Shown in pieces: positions 1-9,300 of a stretch of DNA of 64,000 nucleotides (positions are counted from its first letter, which is position 1; each line of letters starts with the position of its first letter). The DNA comes from Lentisphaerae bacterium ADurb.Bin082 (GTDB lineage Bacteria > Verrucomicrobiota > Lentisphaeria > Oligosphaerales > Oligosphaeraceae). Under the pieces are notes generated by a model that searched no databases, was not told the origin of the DNA, and worked only from the letters and a program-made list of their open reading frames with translations. The DNA is taken from assembly GCA_002070945.1 (NCBI GenBank), contig MWEG01000115.1, positions 1-64,000 of the forward strand, given 5' to 3'. Position numbers and translations under genes: made by a program.

Positions 1-136
1 GCCTCCTTATCAAAATAAGGGTTCAGATGCACCTTGTCAAATATCGACTCCTATCACAAGATCTCGCACATTAACGTTTTTTCCCCAAGGCGCAAAAAAA
101 CACCCGCCCGCCTTCACCCTCAAACAACTTAAACGC

Positions 137-1255
137 ATGACCATGACTATTGACGACGCCCTCCCCGGCGGCAACATCATCGTACAGTTTCAATCAAGCC
201 GCGAGGCAGTCCTGGCACCCGACCTGCGAGACACCAGCTCCAAATGGTTCTACTGGAAATTCCGAACCCGCTTCTCTGAACCGGGTCGTTACGTATTCCG
301 GTTCGCCCCCTGGTCAGCCATGGGCGCCCGCGGGCCAGCCGTCAGCGCTGACCAAGGACGCACCTGGCAATGGCTCGGAACTGACGCGGTTGACTTCGCC
401 ACTGAATCCTTCGCCTACGACTGCTCAGCCGCCGGCGAAGAACGCTGGTTCTGCGTCTGCATCCCCTATTTGCAAACCGACTGGGAACGGTTCACCGCCA
501 GCATCCCGGCTGGTGCCGCCACTATGGCTGAACTCTGCCGCAGCCGCCAAAACCGCCCTGTCGAATGCCTGTCCATCGGCAACCCAGATGCGCCACGGCG
601 CATTTTTCTATCCAGCCGCCACCATGCCCAGGAATCCATGGCTACCTTTACACTGGAAGGATTCTTGCGCGAAGTCATGGACAACCCAGACGACTTTGCC
701 GACTTCTTTATCTTCGCCGTGCCTTTCATGGACAAGGACGGCGTCGAAAATGGCGACCAAGGGAAAAACCGCCGGCCGCACGATCACGCCCGCGACTATG
801 GACCAGAGTCCATCTATCCGGAAGTCAAGGCTGTCATAGATCAGGTCAACCAGCGCCGATTCGACCTCATCCTCGACCTGCATTGCCCCTGGTTGCGAGG
901 CGGCCCTACCAATGAAACCGTCTATTTCGTCGGCACCTTCCCGCCTGAAGCCCAGCAGGGCTTGGAGGAGTTTTCCCGCCTGCTGGCCGAAGAAGCCCCA
1001 GCTGACGCCCCGCATTTCCCGGCTGACAACCTGCTCTATGGCACCGGCTGGAACACCGCCAATAACTACACTCAGGGCATGCCCCTGGCCTTCTGGGCCA
1101 ACAATTGCTGCGATTGGAAACCACAGGGAATCTCCGTGGAAATTCCCTTTGCCAACCTCCGCGAACTGACCTTCCGACCGGCTAACGCAATCAATCTGGG
1201 CCGCGCCTTTGCGCGTGCTGCCCGCCGTTTCCTGCGCCAGCAGCGTCCTCAATAA
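137..1255 (+). CDS. M14-family zinc carboxypeptidase-like protein
   Basis: Predicted zinc metallopeptidase of the M14 carboxypeptidase fold, most like the bacterial relatives of cytosolic carboxypeptidases (Nna1/AGBL type). The N-terminal part (about residues 10-115) looks like the beta-sandwich these proteins carry before the catalytic domain. The catalytic residues can be placed: HxxE at H163/E166 (within RHHAQE), the third zinc ligand H249 in LDLHCPW, an arginine-rich substrate stretch GKNRRP at 209-214, and the general base E335 in SVEIPF. At 372 residues it is a complete two-domain protein with no signal peptide, so it is probably cytoplasmic. No clear Shine-Dalgarno precedes either start; ATG at 143 is an equally good choice. 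It converges on the sialidase-like gene with only about 20 bp between them. Its natural substrate (peptide or acyl-amino acid) cannot be read from the sequence. Confidence 0.85.
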   Translation: MTMTIDDALPGGNIIVQFQSSREAVLAPDLRDTSSKWFYWKFRTRFSEPGRYVFRFAPWSAMGARGPAVSADQGRTWQWLGTDAVDFATESFAYDCSAAGEERWFCVCIPYLQTDWERFTASIPAGAATMAELCRSRQNRPVECLSIGNPDAPRRIFLSSRHHAQESMATFTLEGFLREVMDNPDDFADFFIFAVPFMDKDGVENGDQGKNRRPHDHARDYGPESIYPEVKAVIDQVNQRRFDLILDLHCPWLRGGPTNETVYFVGTFPPEAQQGLEEFSRLLAEEAPADAPHFPADNLLYGTGWNTANNYTQGMPLAFWANNCCDWKPQGISVEIPFANLRELTFRPANAINLGRAFARAARRFLRQQRPQ

Positions 1256-1275
1256 TGCGTGAACGCACTGCACGT

Positions 1276-2430
1276 TCAGAAAAAACGCGCCTCGGCCATC
1301 TGCTTTCGCCAGGCGTCATCGTCTTCGCGGATGCGATTCCGCACGGCTTCCGGCACATCCGGATGAACCGGCGCTTTGCTGACGATATTCCCCGTGTAAG
1401 AGTCATAATCGAGCAAGCGCCCAGCCAGGATGTCCTCCTCCGTAATCCGTGAATGGATAATCTCACGGAACGTCGTGCGACCGCGGTCATAGACAATATG
1501 CAGGACGCCGTCTTCTGCCTGCACAGCGTCAGGGTACGACGTCTCCCGCGCGTCCAGCAGCAATGACGACGACCAGGTCTTGCCGTCATCCTCGGACAGG
1601 AATGCGGTCAGGTTGCAGCGCCGTTGCGAATCATGGTTGTTGAGCAAAAGCACCCGGCCGGACCGAAGCCGCCGCAGGAAAAACCTAGTCGATGGGTTGG
1701 GGATGGCTGCGGGTTCGCCGTCTGTCCAGGTCTTGCCTTCATCTCGCGAAAACGACTGCCCCAGACTTCCACGCGCCCTGGCCAACAGCCAGAGAGTGCC
1801 ATCGCGGCGCTCCAAAATCATCGCCTCGTCAAAAGGCGTCGGGACTTTTCTGCCGGCCTGGCGCGGGCTGAAAGTCTGCCCCTCGTCCGCACTTTCATAA
1901 TAGCGATAGTAGTCGTCGAGCCAGTCATACGCGCACAACAGCCAGCGGCCATCCTGGAGGACCGTCGGCTGACAGCGCAGGAAGCCGGGCGCAACAAAGC
2001 GCGGCTCGCTCCAGGCCAGTTGTTCGGCGTCCGGATCATCGCAGACCATCGCCCAGGTGTTGAGATGGCGCGGGTCGGCCTTGCGTCCAGCCAGGCTAAG
2101 GTCATAGTGCCGCTGCGTCCAGAACAGCCAGGCGCGGTGGCTGGGATCAAGCCACAGCTGGATATCCAGTGCCTGCAAGTTGTGCTCTGGCCGCCCGTCG
2201 ATCACCAGCAGCGGTTCCTGCCAATTCAGGCCGCGATCAGAACTGGCCGCCAACAGGCAGTAATTGCGCAAAGACGGCTCACGAATGCCGCCCGAATACC
2301 AGCCGGCCAGAAGACGACCAGAGCGCGTGGCCAAAATCGTCGGACAGCCCTGCCAAAGCCGTTGACGGACAGTATACTCGGCCCCTGGCGAAAAATCGAC
2401 CCGGGCGACGACGGGTTGCTGATGCTGCAT
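1276..2430 (-). CDS. BNR-repeat exo-alpha-sialidase-like protein
   Basis: Six-bladed beta-propeller protein of the sialidase superfamily. Four Asp-box motifs of the S-x-D-x-G-x-x-W/F kind are visible: SSDRGLNW, SADEGQTF, SRDEGKTW and SEDDGKTW, spaced as expected for successive propeller blades. The 384-residue length fits a single propeller. There is no signal peptide, unlike most neighbouring hydrolases, so it would act in the cytoplasm on imported glycans, or it is a lyase or hydrolase of another specificity that shares the propeller. The start at 2430 is supported by an AGGAGG-type ribosome binding site upstream. The next gene to its right (DUF4091) is on the same strand, about 215 bp away. 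Sialidase activity itself is not proven: many BNR proteins in this phylum have unknown substrates. Confidence 0.75.
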   Translation of the reverse strand: MQHQQPVVARVDFSPGAEYTVRQRLWQGCPTILATRSGRLLAGWYSGGIREPSLRNYCLLAASSDRGLNWQEPLLVIDGRPEHNLQALDIQLWLDPSHRAWLFWTQRHYDLSLAGRKADPRHLNTWAMVCDDPDAEQLAWSEPRFVAPGFLRCQPTVLQDGRWLLCAYDWLDDYYRYYESADEGQTFSPRQAGRKVPTPFDEAMILERRDGTLWLLARARGSLGQSFSRDEGKTWTDGEPAAIPNPSTRFFLRRLRSGRVLLLNNHDSQRRCNLTAFLSEDDGKTWSSSLLLDARETSYPDAVQAEDGVLHIVYDRGRTTFREIIHSRITEEDILAGRLLDYDSYTGNIVSKAPVHPDVPEAVRNRIREDDDAWRKQMAEARFF

Positions 2431-2645
2431 AAATGGCCTCCTGGATGCTTGAAAGCATGATTAAGCGACTACGGAGCAAAGAGATATGCCTATTAAGACC
2501 ACGTGCCAACGCTGGCTTAAAACCCATGGAAGACACGCATATCATCCACAATCTTTATTTGCACAAACTCTGGAAGAACCTCTTTTTTGATTGGAGGTTG
2601 ATATCCCTCAATACAGATACATTTGTCAAAAACGTCTTCGCGAGT

Positions 2646-4967
2646 TTATTTGAGCTTGAGGATTTCCTGGGCGAGGATTCGTCTTTGCTTTTCGATGACC
2701 TGCGGGTCTTTGGTCCAATTCTTGAAGTCGACGATGACCGGATGGATGATCTCCTCAAGCATCTCTTGTGCGTTGTCTTTCTTTGCCAGGAGCTTTCTGT
2801 AGATGTTGAAATACTCGACGTCTTCGTTTCCGTCCCTGATGATTTCCAGTCTCATGGAGGTCACCGGGCCGTCAATGCCGACTTGCTTTCCAGGATAGAC
2901 CAGGAATCCGTCGCCATTGGCGTGTGGGAAGAGTTCTGCTTCGTCCCAGACTTCGACTTCCTGCTGGTATTTTCCGTTTCGGTATTTGGTGCAGACGTTG
3001 ACGCACCAGTAGAGTACGCCTTCGACTTGGTGCTTTGCCTGCAGCCATGAAAGGACGCAGTGCGAGGAGCCGTAGTCGTCGATGAGATAGGTTGGATAAG
3101 GTGCGCGCGGCCCGCAGCATGTGTACCACCAGAGCCGCTCGCCGAGTTCACGGCGCTTGTCGCAGTCTTCCCATTGGACGGAGCTGAGGACAGGGCACCA
3201 AATGTCAATGTGCCCGAAAAGTTTTTCTGTTGGCTGGACGGTCATCAGGTACGGGATGTCGCTGACAGCTTCATGGGCTTGCTTTGATTGCTCGATGATT
3301 GCGGGGTAGCGCTCTGGCGGCGGCTCGTCGTCGATGTAGAGATACGCCTTGTGGAACCATCCATTCTGCTTGATGTGGTCAACGGTTTTCTTGAGTTCAT
3401 CCTTTTCGACCTTTCCCCATGGCGCTGGGATTGAGAATGACCTGACCAATGGATTGTCCAGGTACTTGTGAGCTTCCGGGGAGAATATGCTGACAGGCAC
3501 TGCTCCGGCGCCGAGGCGTCGTTCCGTGATGAACCAATAGTATTGATCCCTGAGCTTGTGGAATTCCTCAGAATCCCTTTCGACCTGATGCGCCTGCGCT
3601 ATGAAGTTTGGCCAGACGGCGAAGGCGGACATGAAGGTCGGTGTAATTGGGATTTGAAAATCGTAGACCTGGATGCTGAGGGGGAATGTTTTTTTGTAGT
3701 TGCCTGCGGCAGTGATTTCCACGGAAGCCTTGTAGTTTCCCGCCGGACAATCCGGCGCTGTTTGGATTTGAACCCAGAACGACTGGTTGGCGTCAGCAGG
3801 TACGTCAACCGGTTCCTTGTACGGCGGGAGCGCGTCTGCAAAAAGTCCAGTCGGCCGCTTCAAGGCAGGGTCGCAGGTTGTGTCTCTGACGGTGGTGTAC
3901 CTGGCGGTAAGAATCTTAACGTTGATGTGTTTTACGTCAGCTTGCTTTCCGCTGGCGTCGAAAATCTCAGTTGCCTTGACGGCCAGGTTTTGAATAGGTG
4001 CGCCTTTAGCGAAAACGACGATTTGCTGGGCCTCGACTTCGTTTTTTGCCAGCGTGATGTCCAGATTGTCAGAACCGACGCTTTGCGGGATTGGCTGGTA
4101 TCGCCTATGCTTGTTGAGGACGGAATCCGCGAAGGCGACGATAGTGGGGGTCATGTCAGGGTTGAGGCAGATACTCGCCTTGGGGGGGACGGGCGATACG
4201 TCATGGAAAATATTGCATGACGAGACGATGTAGGAAACTTGTCCCCAATCGGCGGGAATCGCCTCGTCGATAAATGTGGTGTCCATGGTTTTGCCGATGG
4301 GTTCCAAACCGATGACCACGTCGGGATACCGCGATCTGAAGACGTAGTATGCGACATCCTTGGTTTTACTTGGTTGCCATTGGAGTTTGCAGTCTGGTCC
4401 TTCTTTGGTGAGAACGAGGTTTTCGGGTGGCAGTGGTGACGGCATCGCCTTTCCGAAGACGACCTGGTCAATCCATCCGTCTCCCTGGTATTCCTTGCCG
4501 TAGAGTTCAAAGCGAACCACGTACTCAACGGTTTCATGGGCGGTCGTGAACTTGACGCATACAGGTGTCCAGCTGGTGGAGTTGGACTTTTTCCCGGGGG
4601 CGCAGCGAATCCACTTTTTGTTTTCACCGTATTCGTATCCAAAGAGTACCCCTTCGCCGCGAACCATCGCGCTGAGCATGTATTCTGTGTTGGGTTCCAC
4701 CTTGTGGCTTTGTGCAAGTGCAGCGACATGGCTGGTGCCGTCAACGACCTTGTGGATGTAGCCGCAGTGATTGCCGTCGTAGGGATTGTCTGTGGTGATT
4801 CCTGCGTGTGAGGCACCGGTGCAATGGTAGCCCCAGCCTACCGGCTTCCCGTCCGGAGCTAAACCGTCTTCGAAAGATGGATTTTTGATCCAGTTGTCTT
4901 GCGCACCGACGACGAGTGCCGTAAATGCGATGGCAACGACGCTTTGGAATAGTTTTTTGGCATTCAT
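2646..4967 (-). CDS. Secreted DUF4091 domain protein (putative glycoside hydrolase)
   Basis: Large exported protein of about 773 residues. I place the start at the internal Met at 4967 (MNAKKLFQ), which has a GAGG ribosome binding site and opens a clean signal peptide ending near VVGAQ. A further in-frame ATG lies at 4997. After the signal peptide come a carbohydrate-binding-like beta-sandwich (about 20-190), a fibronectin-like segment, and a TIM-barrel-like region. The C-terminal third shows DUF4091 hallmarks: IDDEPP, the WYTCC stretch and the YWCVN segment. DUF4091 proteins are thought to be glycosidases but few have been characterised. A divergence-type pair is not formed: the AraC regulator just upstream lies on the same strand and would be the natural local regulator. 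An inverted repeat sits upstream of this gene (see 5027-5072). Confidence 0.8.
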   Translation of the reverse strand: MNAKKLFQSVVAIAFTALVVGAQDNWIKNPSFEDGLAPDGKPVGWGYHCTGASHAGITTDNPYDGNHCGYIHKVVDGTSHVAALAQSHKVEPNTEYMLSAMVRGEGVLFGYEYGENKKWIRCAPGKKSNSTSWTPVCVKFTTAHETVEYVVRFELYGKEYQGDGWIDQVVFGKAMPSPLPPENLVLTKEGPDCKLQWQPSKTKDVAYYVFRSRYPDVVIGLEPIGKTMDTTFIDEAIPADWGQVSYIVSSCNIFHDVSPVPPKASICLNPDMTPTIVAFADSVLNKHRRYQPIPQSVGSDNLDITLAKNEVEAQQIVVFAKGAPIQNLAVKATEIFDASGKQADVKHINVKILTARYTTVRDTTCDPALKRPTGLFADALPPYKEPVDVPADANQSFWVQIQTAPDCPAGNYKASVEITAAGNYKKTFPLSIQVYDFQIPITPTFMSAFAVWPNFIAQAHQVERDSEEFHKLRDQYYWFITERRLGAGAVPVSIFSPEAHKYLDNPLVRSFSIPAPWGKVEKDELKKTVDHIKQNGWFHKAYLYIDDEPPPERYPAIIEQSKQAHEAVSDIPYLMTVQPTEKLFGHIDIWCPVLSSVQWEDCDKRRELGERLWWYTCCGPRAPYPTYLIDDYGSSHCVLSWLQAKHQVEGVLYWCVNVCTKYRNGKYQQEVEVWDEAELFPHANGDGFLVYPGKQVGIDGPVTSMRLEIIRDGNEDVEYFNIYRKLLAKKDNAQEMLEEIIHPVIVDFKNWTKDPQVIEKQRRILAQEILKLK

Positions 4968-5026
4968 GCTTGTCCTCGCTGGTTGAGCCGTTGCCAACGG
5001 CGAAAAATGGCGTAGTCTTAACGATT

Positions 5027-5072
5027 GGAAAGATAATCTTTCCCAAAAATAAGTTTTGGCTGATAGCAGTAC
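5027..5072. promoter_or_regulatory. Inverted repeat and shared element upstream of the DUF4091 gene
   Basis: GGAAAGAT at 5027-5034 and its exact inverse ATCTTTCC at 5036-5043 are separated by one base. The segment continuing to 5072 (ctttcccaaaaa, then gatagcagtac) matches the right-hand end of the dispersed 260-bp repeat found at 46062-46101 and 60760-60805. It lies between the start of the DUF4091 gene and the end of the AraC gene, where a regulator site would be expected. Whether it is an AraC operator or only a repeat remnant cannot be decided from this window. Confidence 0.4.
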
Positions 5073-5095
5073 AACTATACTTTTCGGATGGTCTC

Positions 5096-5953
5096 CTACT
5101 GGAGCCTGAACTTCCGGGGACTCATGCCTGTATGACGACGGAATAATCGGCAGAAATAGCCATCATCACAACAACCCACGCGAAAAGCGATTTCAGCAAT
5201 GCTCAGTTTGGTTTCCTTGAGCAGTCGTTTGGCTTCAAATATTTTCAGATTTGCAAGGTAGGCGGCCGGCGTCTGATCAAATACAAGCGCCCAGTGCCTG
5301 AGCATACTCCGATAACTGAAACCATGTTTTTTTGCCAGCTGAGAAAAATCGATTTTTTCAGTAAAGTGGGTTTGCAGATACGAGGCGATTTTCCGGATTT
5401 TCTTTTCATAATCGCTTTGCGGGATATTGTATTCGACAGTCTGCAAGAAACTTTCGTGAACCAAGATGTAACAATCCAGGTCAAGACGGTCGGCTACACC
5501 AAGCTCTCCGAGCCGGCTGCTTGATTCAGCCACCAACTGTATAAGAGCATCAACACGTTCAGACAACGGAAATTCCGCCAGACTGAAAACTTGCGGCATG
5601 GCATTCATCAGAAAGAACGTTGCTGCTTCCGGCGGATAAGAAAAATACAGCGCATCGGCTCTATCAGCATTGAGAAATTCAATGCTTTGCCCAGGTTTTT
5701 TGATCATTATATGTGGGAAATCCACCCAGTGCAGTACACCGTTGATGCGGATTGCCAGGCGACTGTCGCAGTTGGCGGAACGCCGAAAACAAAATTGAAA
5801 AGAACTGCTTTTGCTTTCGTTGATCAGCCGGAAATCAGGGTGATATGCCAGTGTGCGAAGATGTGGAATCATCTGAAGCTTGCGAGGCAATGATTCCAGC
5901 CACAAAATCGCCTGCGTTTGTTCAGATGCTTTCTTTTCTGTCTTAATGGACAT
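5096..5953 (-). CDS. AraC family transcriptional regulator
   Basis: One-component transcription factor. The C-terminal 100 residues are a typical double helix-turn-helix AraC DNA-binding domain: the first helix pair around IDFSQLAKKHGFSYRSMLR, the second around LSIAEIAFRVGCCDDGYFCR, closing with the canonical FRRHTGMSPRKFR signature. The N-terminal part looks like a cupin-type sensor and has no membrane segment, so a small intracellular sugar ligand is likely. The start is uncertain: I chose the Met at 5953 (MSIKTEKK), but in-frame ATGs at 5971 and 6013 have equally weak ribosome binding sites. It reads towards the secreted DUF4091 gene about 130 bp downstream, which is the most probable target. 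GC content looks lower than in the plus-strand half of the window. Confidence 0.9.
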   Translation of the reverse strand: MSIKTEKKASEQTQAILWLESLPRKLQMIPHLRTLAYHPDFRLINESKSSSFQFCFRRSANCDSRLAIRINGVLHWVDFPHIMIKKPGQSIEFLNADRADALYFSYPPEAATFFLMNAMPQVFSLAEFPLSERVDALIQLVAESSSRLGELGVADRLDLDCYILVHESFLQTVEYNIPQSDYEKKIRKIASYLQTHFTEKIDFSQLAKKHGFSYRSMLRHWALVFDQTPAAYLANLKIFEAKRLLKETKLSIAEIAFRVGCCDDGYFCRLFRRHTGMSPRKFRLQ

Positions 5954-6091
5954 TCCCGCACACCCGCTCATGCAAAAGACGCAATCCGCCAGGATTCTTG
6001 CCTGAATTGGCATGAGCCAGAGCCTGGCTGAGACAATTGCCCCGAGTTGAATTTTTCCTCATTCCCTTTCGTTACGGCTGTCAAGATTTCA

Positions 6092-6883
6092 TCAATCGCG
6101 TCCAACGGTGTACAAGGCGATATCAGGGCGATTGGTGAGCCAGCCCGGAGCGCCTTGGGCGAGGAGACGGCGATTGCCGACGTCGGTGTCGGAATAGAAC
6201 GCATTGGCGCGCAAGCCGAGTTCCTTGCAGAACGCGTAGCATTCCGGGCCGCTGTGCGCAGCGACCGGTTGCACAAAACGGCAGCCGAGTTCTTTGCAAA
6301 AACGCAGTTGCTCAGGAGTGCCGCGTTCCTTCCACGGCGGCGTGTAGCAGATTTCAATGGCTGGGTTGATCTCGCGGACGGTTTTGATCTCATCCAGTGA
6401 GGCCAGGGTAAGATAGCCATGATCGACCATGTCGTACTTCAAGTATAGCCGGCAGACCTCGGCGATGCCAGCCGCGCCGGTATAAACCTGGATGTTCATG
6501 CCTACGCGGCCGCGGAATTCCTGCAAAATGTCCTCAAAGCTGGCGATAGGCATCTCCGCGTAGGTGGGCTCGCTCAGCGGCTGCTCCGGGACGTTCCGAT
6601 AGGAGAAGTTTGCTTGCTTGAGCTCAGCAAGGCTGTAGTTTGCAGGCGGCCCCTGCAAATTGGAGGTGCGGTCAAGCGTGGCGTCATGCAGCAGGACGGG
6701 TACGCCATCCTTGGTCAAGCGAAGATCGAACTCTATCATGTCGCTGCCGCATGCCACTGCCTTGCGCATAGCCAGCGCACAATTTTCCGGATAACAAATG
6801 CTGGCGCCGCGGTGCGCCGTGATAATGACCTGAGACCAGTCCTCGTAGAGACCCGTCAGGGATTGATAACGATTCGTTGCCAT
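6092..6883 (-). CDS. Glycerophosphodiester phosphodiesterase family protein
   Basis: GDPD-family TIM-barrel phosphodiesterase, which hydrolyses glycerophosphodiesters to glycerol 3-phosphate and an alcohol in the characterised members. The metal and catalytic signature is clear: AHRGAS (catalytic His-Arg), then PEN, then IEFDLRLTKDGVPVLLHD with the E-D pair and the second catalytic His, followed by LDRTSN. The remainder fits the barrel's later strands. The start at 6883 (MATNRYQS) is fixed by an AAGGAGA ribosome binding site; an upstream Met at 6925 lacks one. At about 263 residues it is a single catalytic domain without signal peptide. Its neighbours are regulators and glycan genes, so a role in lipid or teichoic-like polymer breakdown is only a guess. 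Confidence 0.88.
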   Translation of the reverse strand: MATNRYQSLTGLYEDWSQVIITAHRGASICYPENCALAMRKAVACGSDMIEFDLRLTKDGVPVLLHDATLDRTSNLQGPPANYSLAELKQANFSYRNVPEQPLSEPTYAEMPIASFEDILQEFRGRVGMNIQVYTGAAGIAEVCRLYLKYDMVDHGYLTLASLDEIKTVREINPAIEICYTPPWKERGTPEQLRFCKELGCRFVQPVAAHSGPECYAFCKELGLRANAFYSDTDVGNRRLLAQGAPGWLTNRPDIALYTVGRD

Positions 6884-7175
6884 AACTCTCCTTATATGTC
6901 GTCGCCAGACAGCTTGTCCTGCCACCCGCCGAGGCTCCTTTTGAACCGGCCGGGCTGATTGCGTCGGCGCTCTTGTTTATGGTAATATAACACATACGCC
7001 GGCGACACGGGGCTGTCGTCGGCGTAATAGCGCAAAATATGATATTGGGCAGAGGCCTGGCGCAGTCAGTTGTTGCAGAAACATACTGGCTGCGGCTTTT
7101 CGGATGCCTTTTGCATGCTTGAGGCGACGAGCCGGGCCGGGCCGGCCTCAATCCAGGCAGACGGCAGGCGGGCTT

Positions 7176-7949
7176 TCACTGGTACTGCCACTGCATGCTT
7201 ACAGTGTAGACCGCCGCAGTCGGCAGTGTGAGGCCCCAGGCCTCATATTCTTTCTTGTACTGCGCTGCGAACTCCCCAACGCTCTTCACCGCGCCGGCAT
7301 GGCCGTCAAGATAAGCCAGGTTCGCATTGCCGCCATGAGCGCCCAGGTAAATCGCTGTGCAGTCCTCCGCCGCCGTCATGCTCGGCGACGTCCGATACGG
7401 CTTCACAATCGCATACTGGTACGAAGCGGCGTTCGCCGTGAAATAGCTCATGCAGAAACTGTCGCCGATGACGAAGAAATCAGACGGATGCTTGAACTTC
7501 TTGACGTGATAGTAGGTGTCCTTGTAGTTCGGGTTATACTGCCCCGTCGACCAAGGCCGGCTGTACAGAGACGTCGGCAGGGCGCTCTGCCGATGGCCAT
7601 ACAGATTCCATTGCCCAGTATACTTGAACGGCGGACGCCCCGGGCAGAGCGCTTCGTCAGGCTTCGAACCCGATAGATACCCGGTATTGCCGTATGCGCC
7701 CTGAATCGCATACATCCAATGCGAGGAATAATTGTAATTCGCGATCAAATCCCCGTCGTAGTCATTCGTGTACAGCATGAACGCCAGCGAACATTGCTTC
7801 AAATTGTTGATGCAGCTGATCCCGCGCGCCTTCTCCCGCGCCTTGCTCAGGGCTGGCAACAACATCGAAGCCAGAATCGCGATGATCGCAATCACAACCA
7901 ACAGCTCAATCAACGTAAACCTCATCAGACGGGAAAGACGCTTTCTCAT
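7176..7949 (-). CDS. Prepilin-like protein with H-X9-DG motif (copy A)
   Basis: Predicted secreted pseudopilin-like protein. It starts at 7949 (MRKRLSRL) behind a strong AAGGAGGG ribosome binding site. The prepilin signal is textbook: basic leader, FTLIELL with the +5 Glu, then a 20-residue hydrophobic helix and [10 protein letters not shown]. The C-terminal part has the prepilin processing-associated H-X9-DG motif, seen as [15 protein letters not shown]. Such proteins are strongly multiplied in Lentisphaerae and Planctomycetes; they are expected to be cleaved by a prepilin peptidase and to join a type II-secretion-like or surface fibre, but no pilus machinery is encoded here. It is a close duplicate of the protein at 22411-23181 (roughly 85 percent identical by eye), including the leader and upstream palindrome. 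Confidence 0.9.
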   Translation of the reverse strand: MRKRLSRLMRFTLIELLVVIAIIAILASMLLPALSKAREKARGISCINNLKQCSLAFMLYTNDYDGDLIANYNYSSHWMYAIQGAYGNTGYLSGSKPDEALCPGRPPFKYTGQWNLYGHRQSALPTSLYSRPWSTGQYNPNYKDTYYHVKKFKHPSDFFVIGDSFCMSYFTANAASYQYAIVKPYRTSPSMTAAEDCTAIYLGAHGGNANLAYLDGHAGAVKSVGEFAAQYKKEYEAWGLTLPTAAVYTVSMQWQYQ

Positions 7950-7975
7950 GGCAAACCCTCCTTGAACCTGGCTCG

Positions 7976-7985
7976 TTAACGTTAA
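7976..7985. promoter_or_regulatory. TTAACGTTAA palindrome upstream of prepilin copy A
   Basis: A perfect 10-bp palindrome 26 bp upstream of the prepilin start, just ahead of the ribosome binding site. The same palindrome, followed by the same flanking bases (tctaag on the plus strand), stands at the same place before the duplicate gene (23209-23218). The AACGTT core resembles LacI-family operators and the palindrome in front of the LacI gene at 15024. Operator function is inferred. Confidence 0.4.
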
Positions 7986-8235
7986 TCTAAGCGATGCATC
8001 CAAAAACGACATACACATTGTAACATCAGGCTGGGCTTTTTTCAAGGCGAACATCAAAAAAATATTCGGAGCCAGCCTTGTCCCCTCGGTCCTATTGGCC
8101 ATCCTGCACGTGTCATCACGCTTGTGGCAGCCTGAAAGCCGGACTGCAAGCGCTCATCGCTGTATTTTGGGTTCTTCCGGGGCTTGCGAAAAAACTAAAA
8201 TTCACTCTCTGCCGCTGACCGCCCATACAATCTGG

Positions 8236-9039
8236 TCAATCCGTTTCGCCGCTGACGGCACCGCCTGACCAGCAGCTGTAGCGTTTTCCATCGGAATTAT
8301 TCCAAGCTTTGAGGGTCTCATATGGATTTGCCGGATTGGATATCTTGATCCCGCGGCAGCTGCCGTCTCCGAAAAGAATATTTACCTGATTCTGATGCCT
8401 GTAACCATCCGGCATCACGGTATCCGAAGAAAGTCCCCCCCAGAATACGGAGGTTGCTCCGACATTCCCACCACTGAACCAACCGCTCCCGGCAATGATA
8501 GTCGGTACTCCACCGGAATGCGTAATGGAATCCATCATTATATAGACTTTGCTGATCTTTTTTAACTGAGAAAGTTTCATATTACCGAAATAGGCATTGA
8601 CACCGTTGCCGACAGCAAGGGCGCGGCTCCCGATACCGCCGCGGTTGTATCCGTACCCGGGATAGGATGTGGGAGGAACCTGATATTTTTTCCCCTCATA
8701 AGTCTTTGTCCCAACATACGATTTCTGAGTACTCGGGTAGCAACTGAAACTTTCGCATACAGTATATTCAAGGACAATCAAACCGTGGTGCCAATAGTCT
8801 CCGGCAATATGGGCTTCGCCTTTGCTGGTGGTTCCGCTTACATGTGCCGGATAGTAATCATCATAATCATCGACATACAGGGAGAACGCTATCCCAATCT
8901 GCCGTTGGGAATTGATGCAGGAAATCGCTCTCGCTTTCCCGCGTGCTTTGCTCAACGCCGGAAGCAACATCGCTGCCAGAATCGCAATGATGGCGATGAC
9001 GACGAGAAGTTCAATCAAAGTAAAACTACGGTTTCGCAT
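8236..9039 (-). CDS. Prepilin-like protein with H-X9-DG motif
   Basis: Third prepilin-like protein of the window, 267 residues. It opens with a very short basic leader (MRNRS) directly followed by FTLIELL and the hydrophobic assembly helix ending in [13 protein letters not shown]. The C-terminal H-X9-DG motif is present as [12 protein letters not shown]. Between them it differs strongly from the two duplicated prepilins, with many Gly/Ser/Tyr residues typical of the surface-exposed part. The start at 9039 is supported by a GGAGG ribosome binding site. It sits between the duplicate prepilin and the large glycosidase-like gene on the same strand, so it may be co-regulated with surface glycan degradation. 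The exact fibre or secretion role is unknown. Confidence 0.88.
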   Translation of the reverse strand: MRNRSFTLIELLVVIAIIAILAAMLLPALSKARGKARAISCINSQRQIGIAFSLYVDDYDDYYPAHVSGTTSKGEAHIAGDYWHHGLIVLEYTVCESFSCYPSTQKSYVGTKTYEGKKYQVPPTSYPGYGYNRGGIGSRALAVGNGVNAYFGNMKLSQLKKISKVYIMMDSITHSGGVPTIIAGSGWFSGGNVGATSVFWGGLSSDTVMPDGYRHQNQVNILFGDGSCRGIKISNPANPYETLKAWNNSDGKRYSCWSGGAVSGETD

Positions 9040-9300
9040 ATGTTTCCTCCATTTGTGCTGGTTACACGTGAATCTTGATTTTGGTTAATGTGCGAAGCTT
9101 TATGATAGAAAATGAGATTTGACGTAGGCTGCGGAGCGGTAAAAAGCCCCAATGGGACGTGACATAGCACCCCACGGCAAGCGGCTCGACAGAGCCGCGC
9201 CGCCTCGGGTGAGGCAGATTATAAAAGGCATACCAATACTCATCACAAGATTTCGCATATTACCGAAAAATGCAAAGCGTGCTTCGTAAAGGCTCATTTT

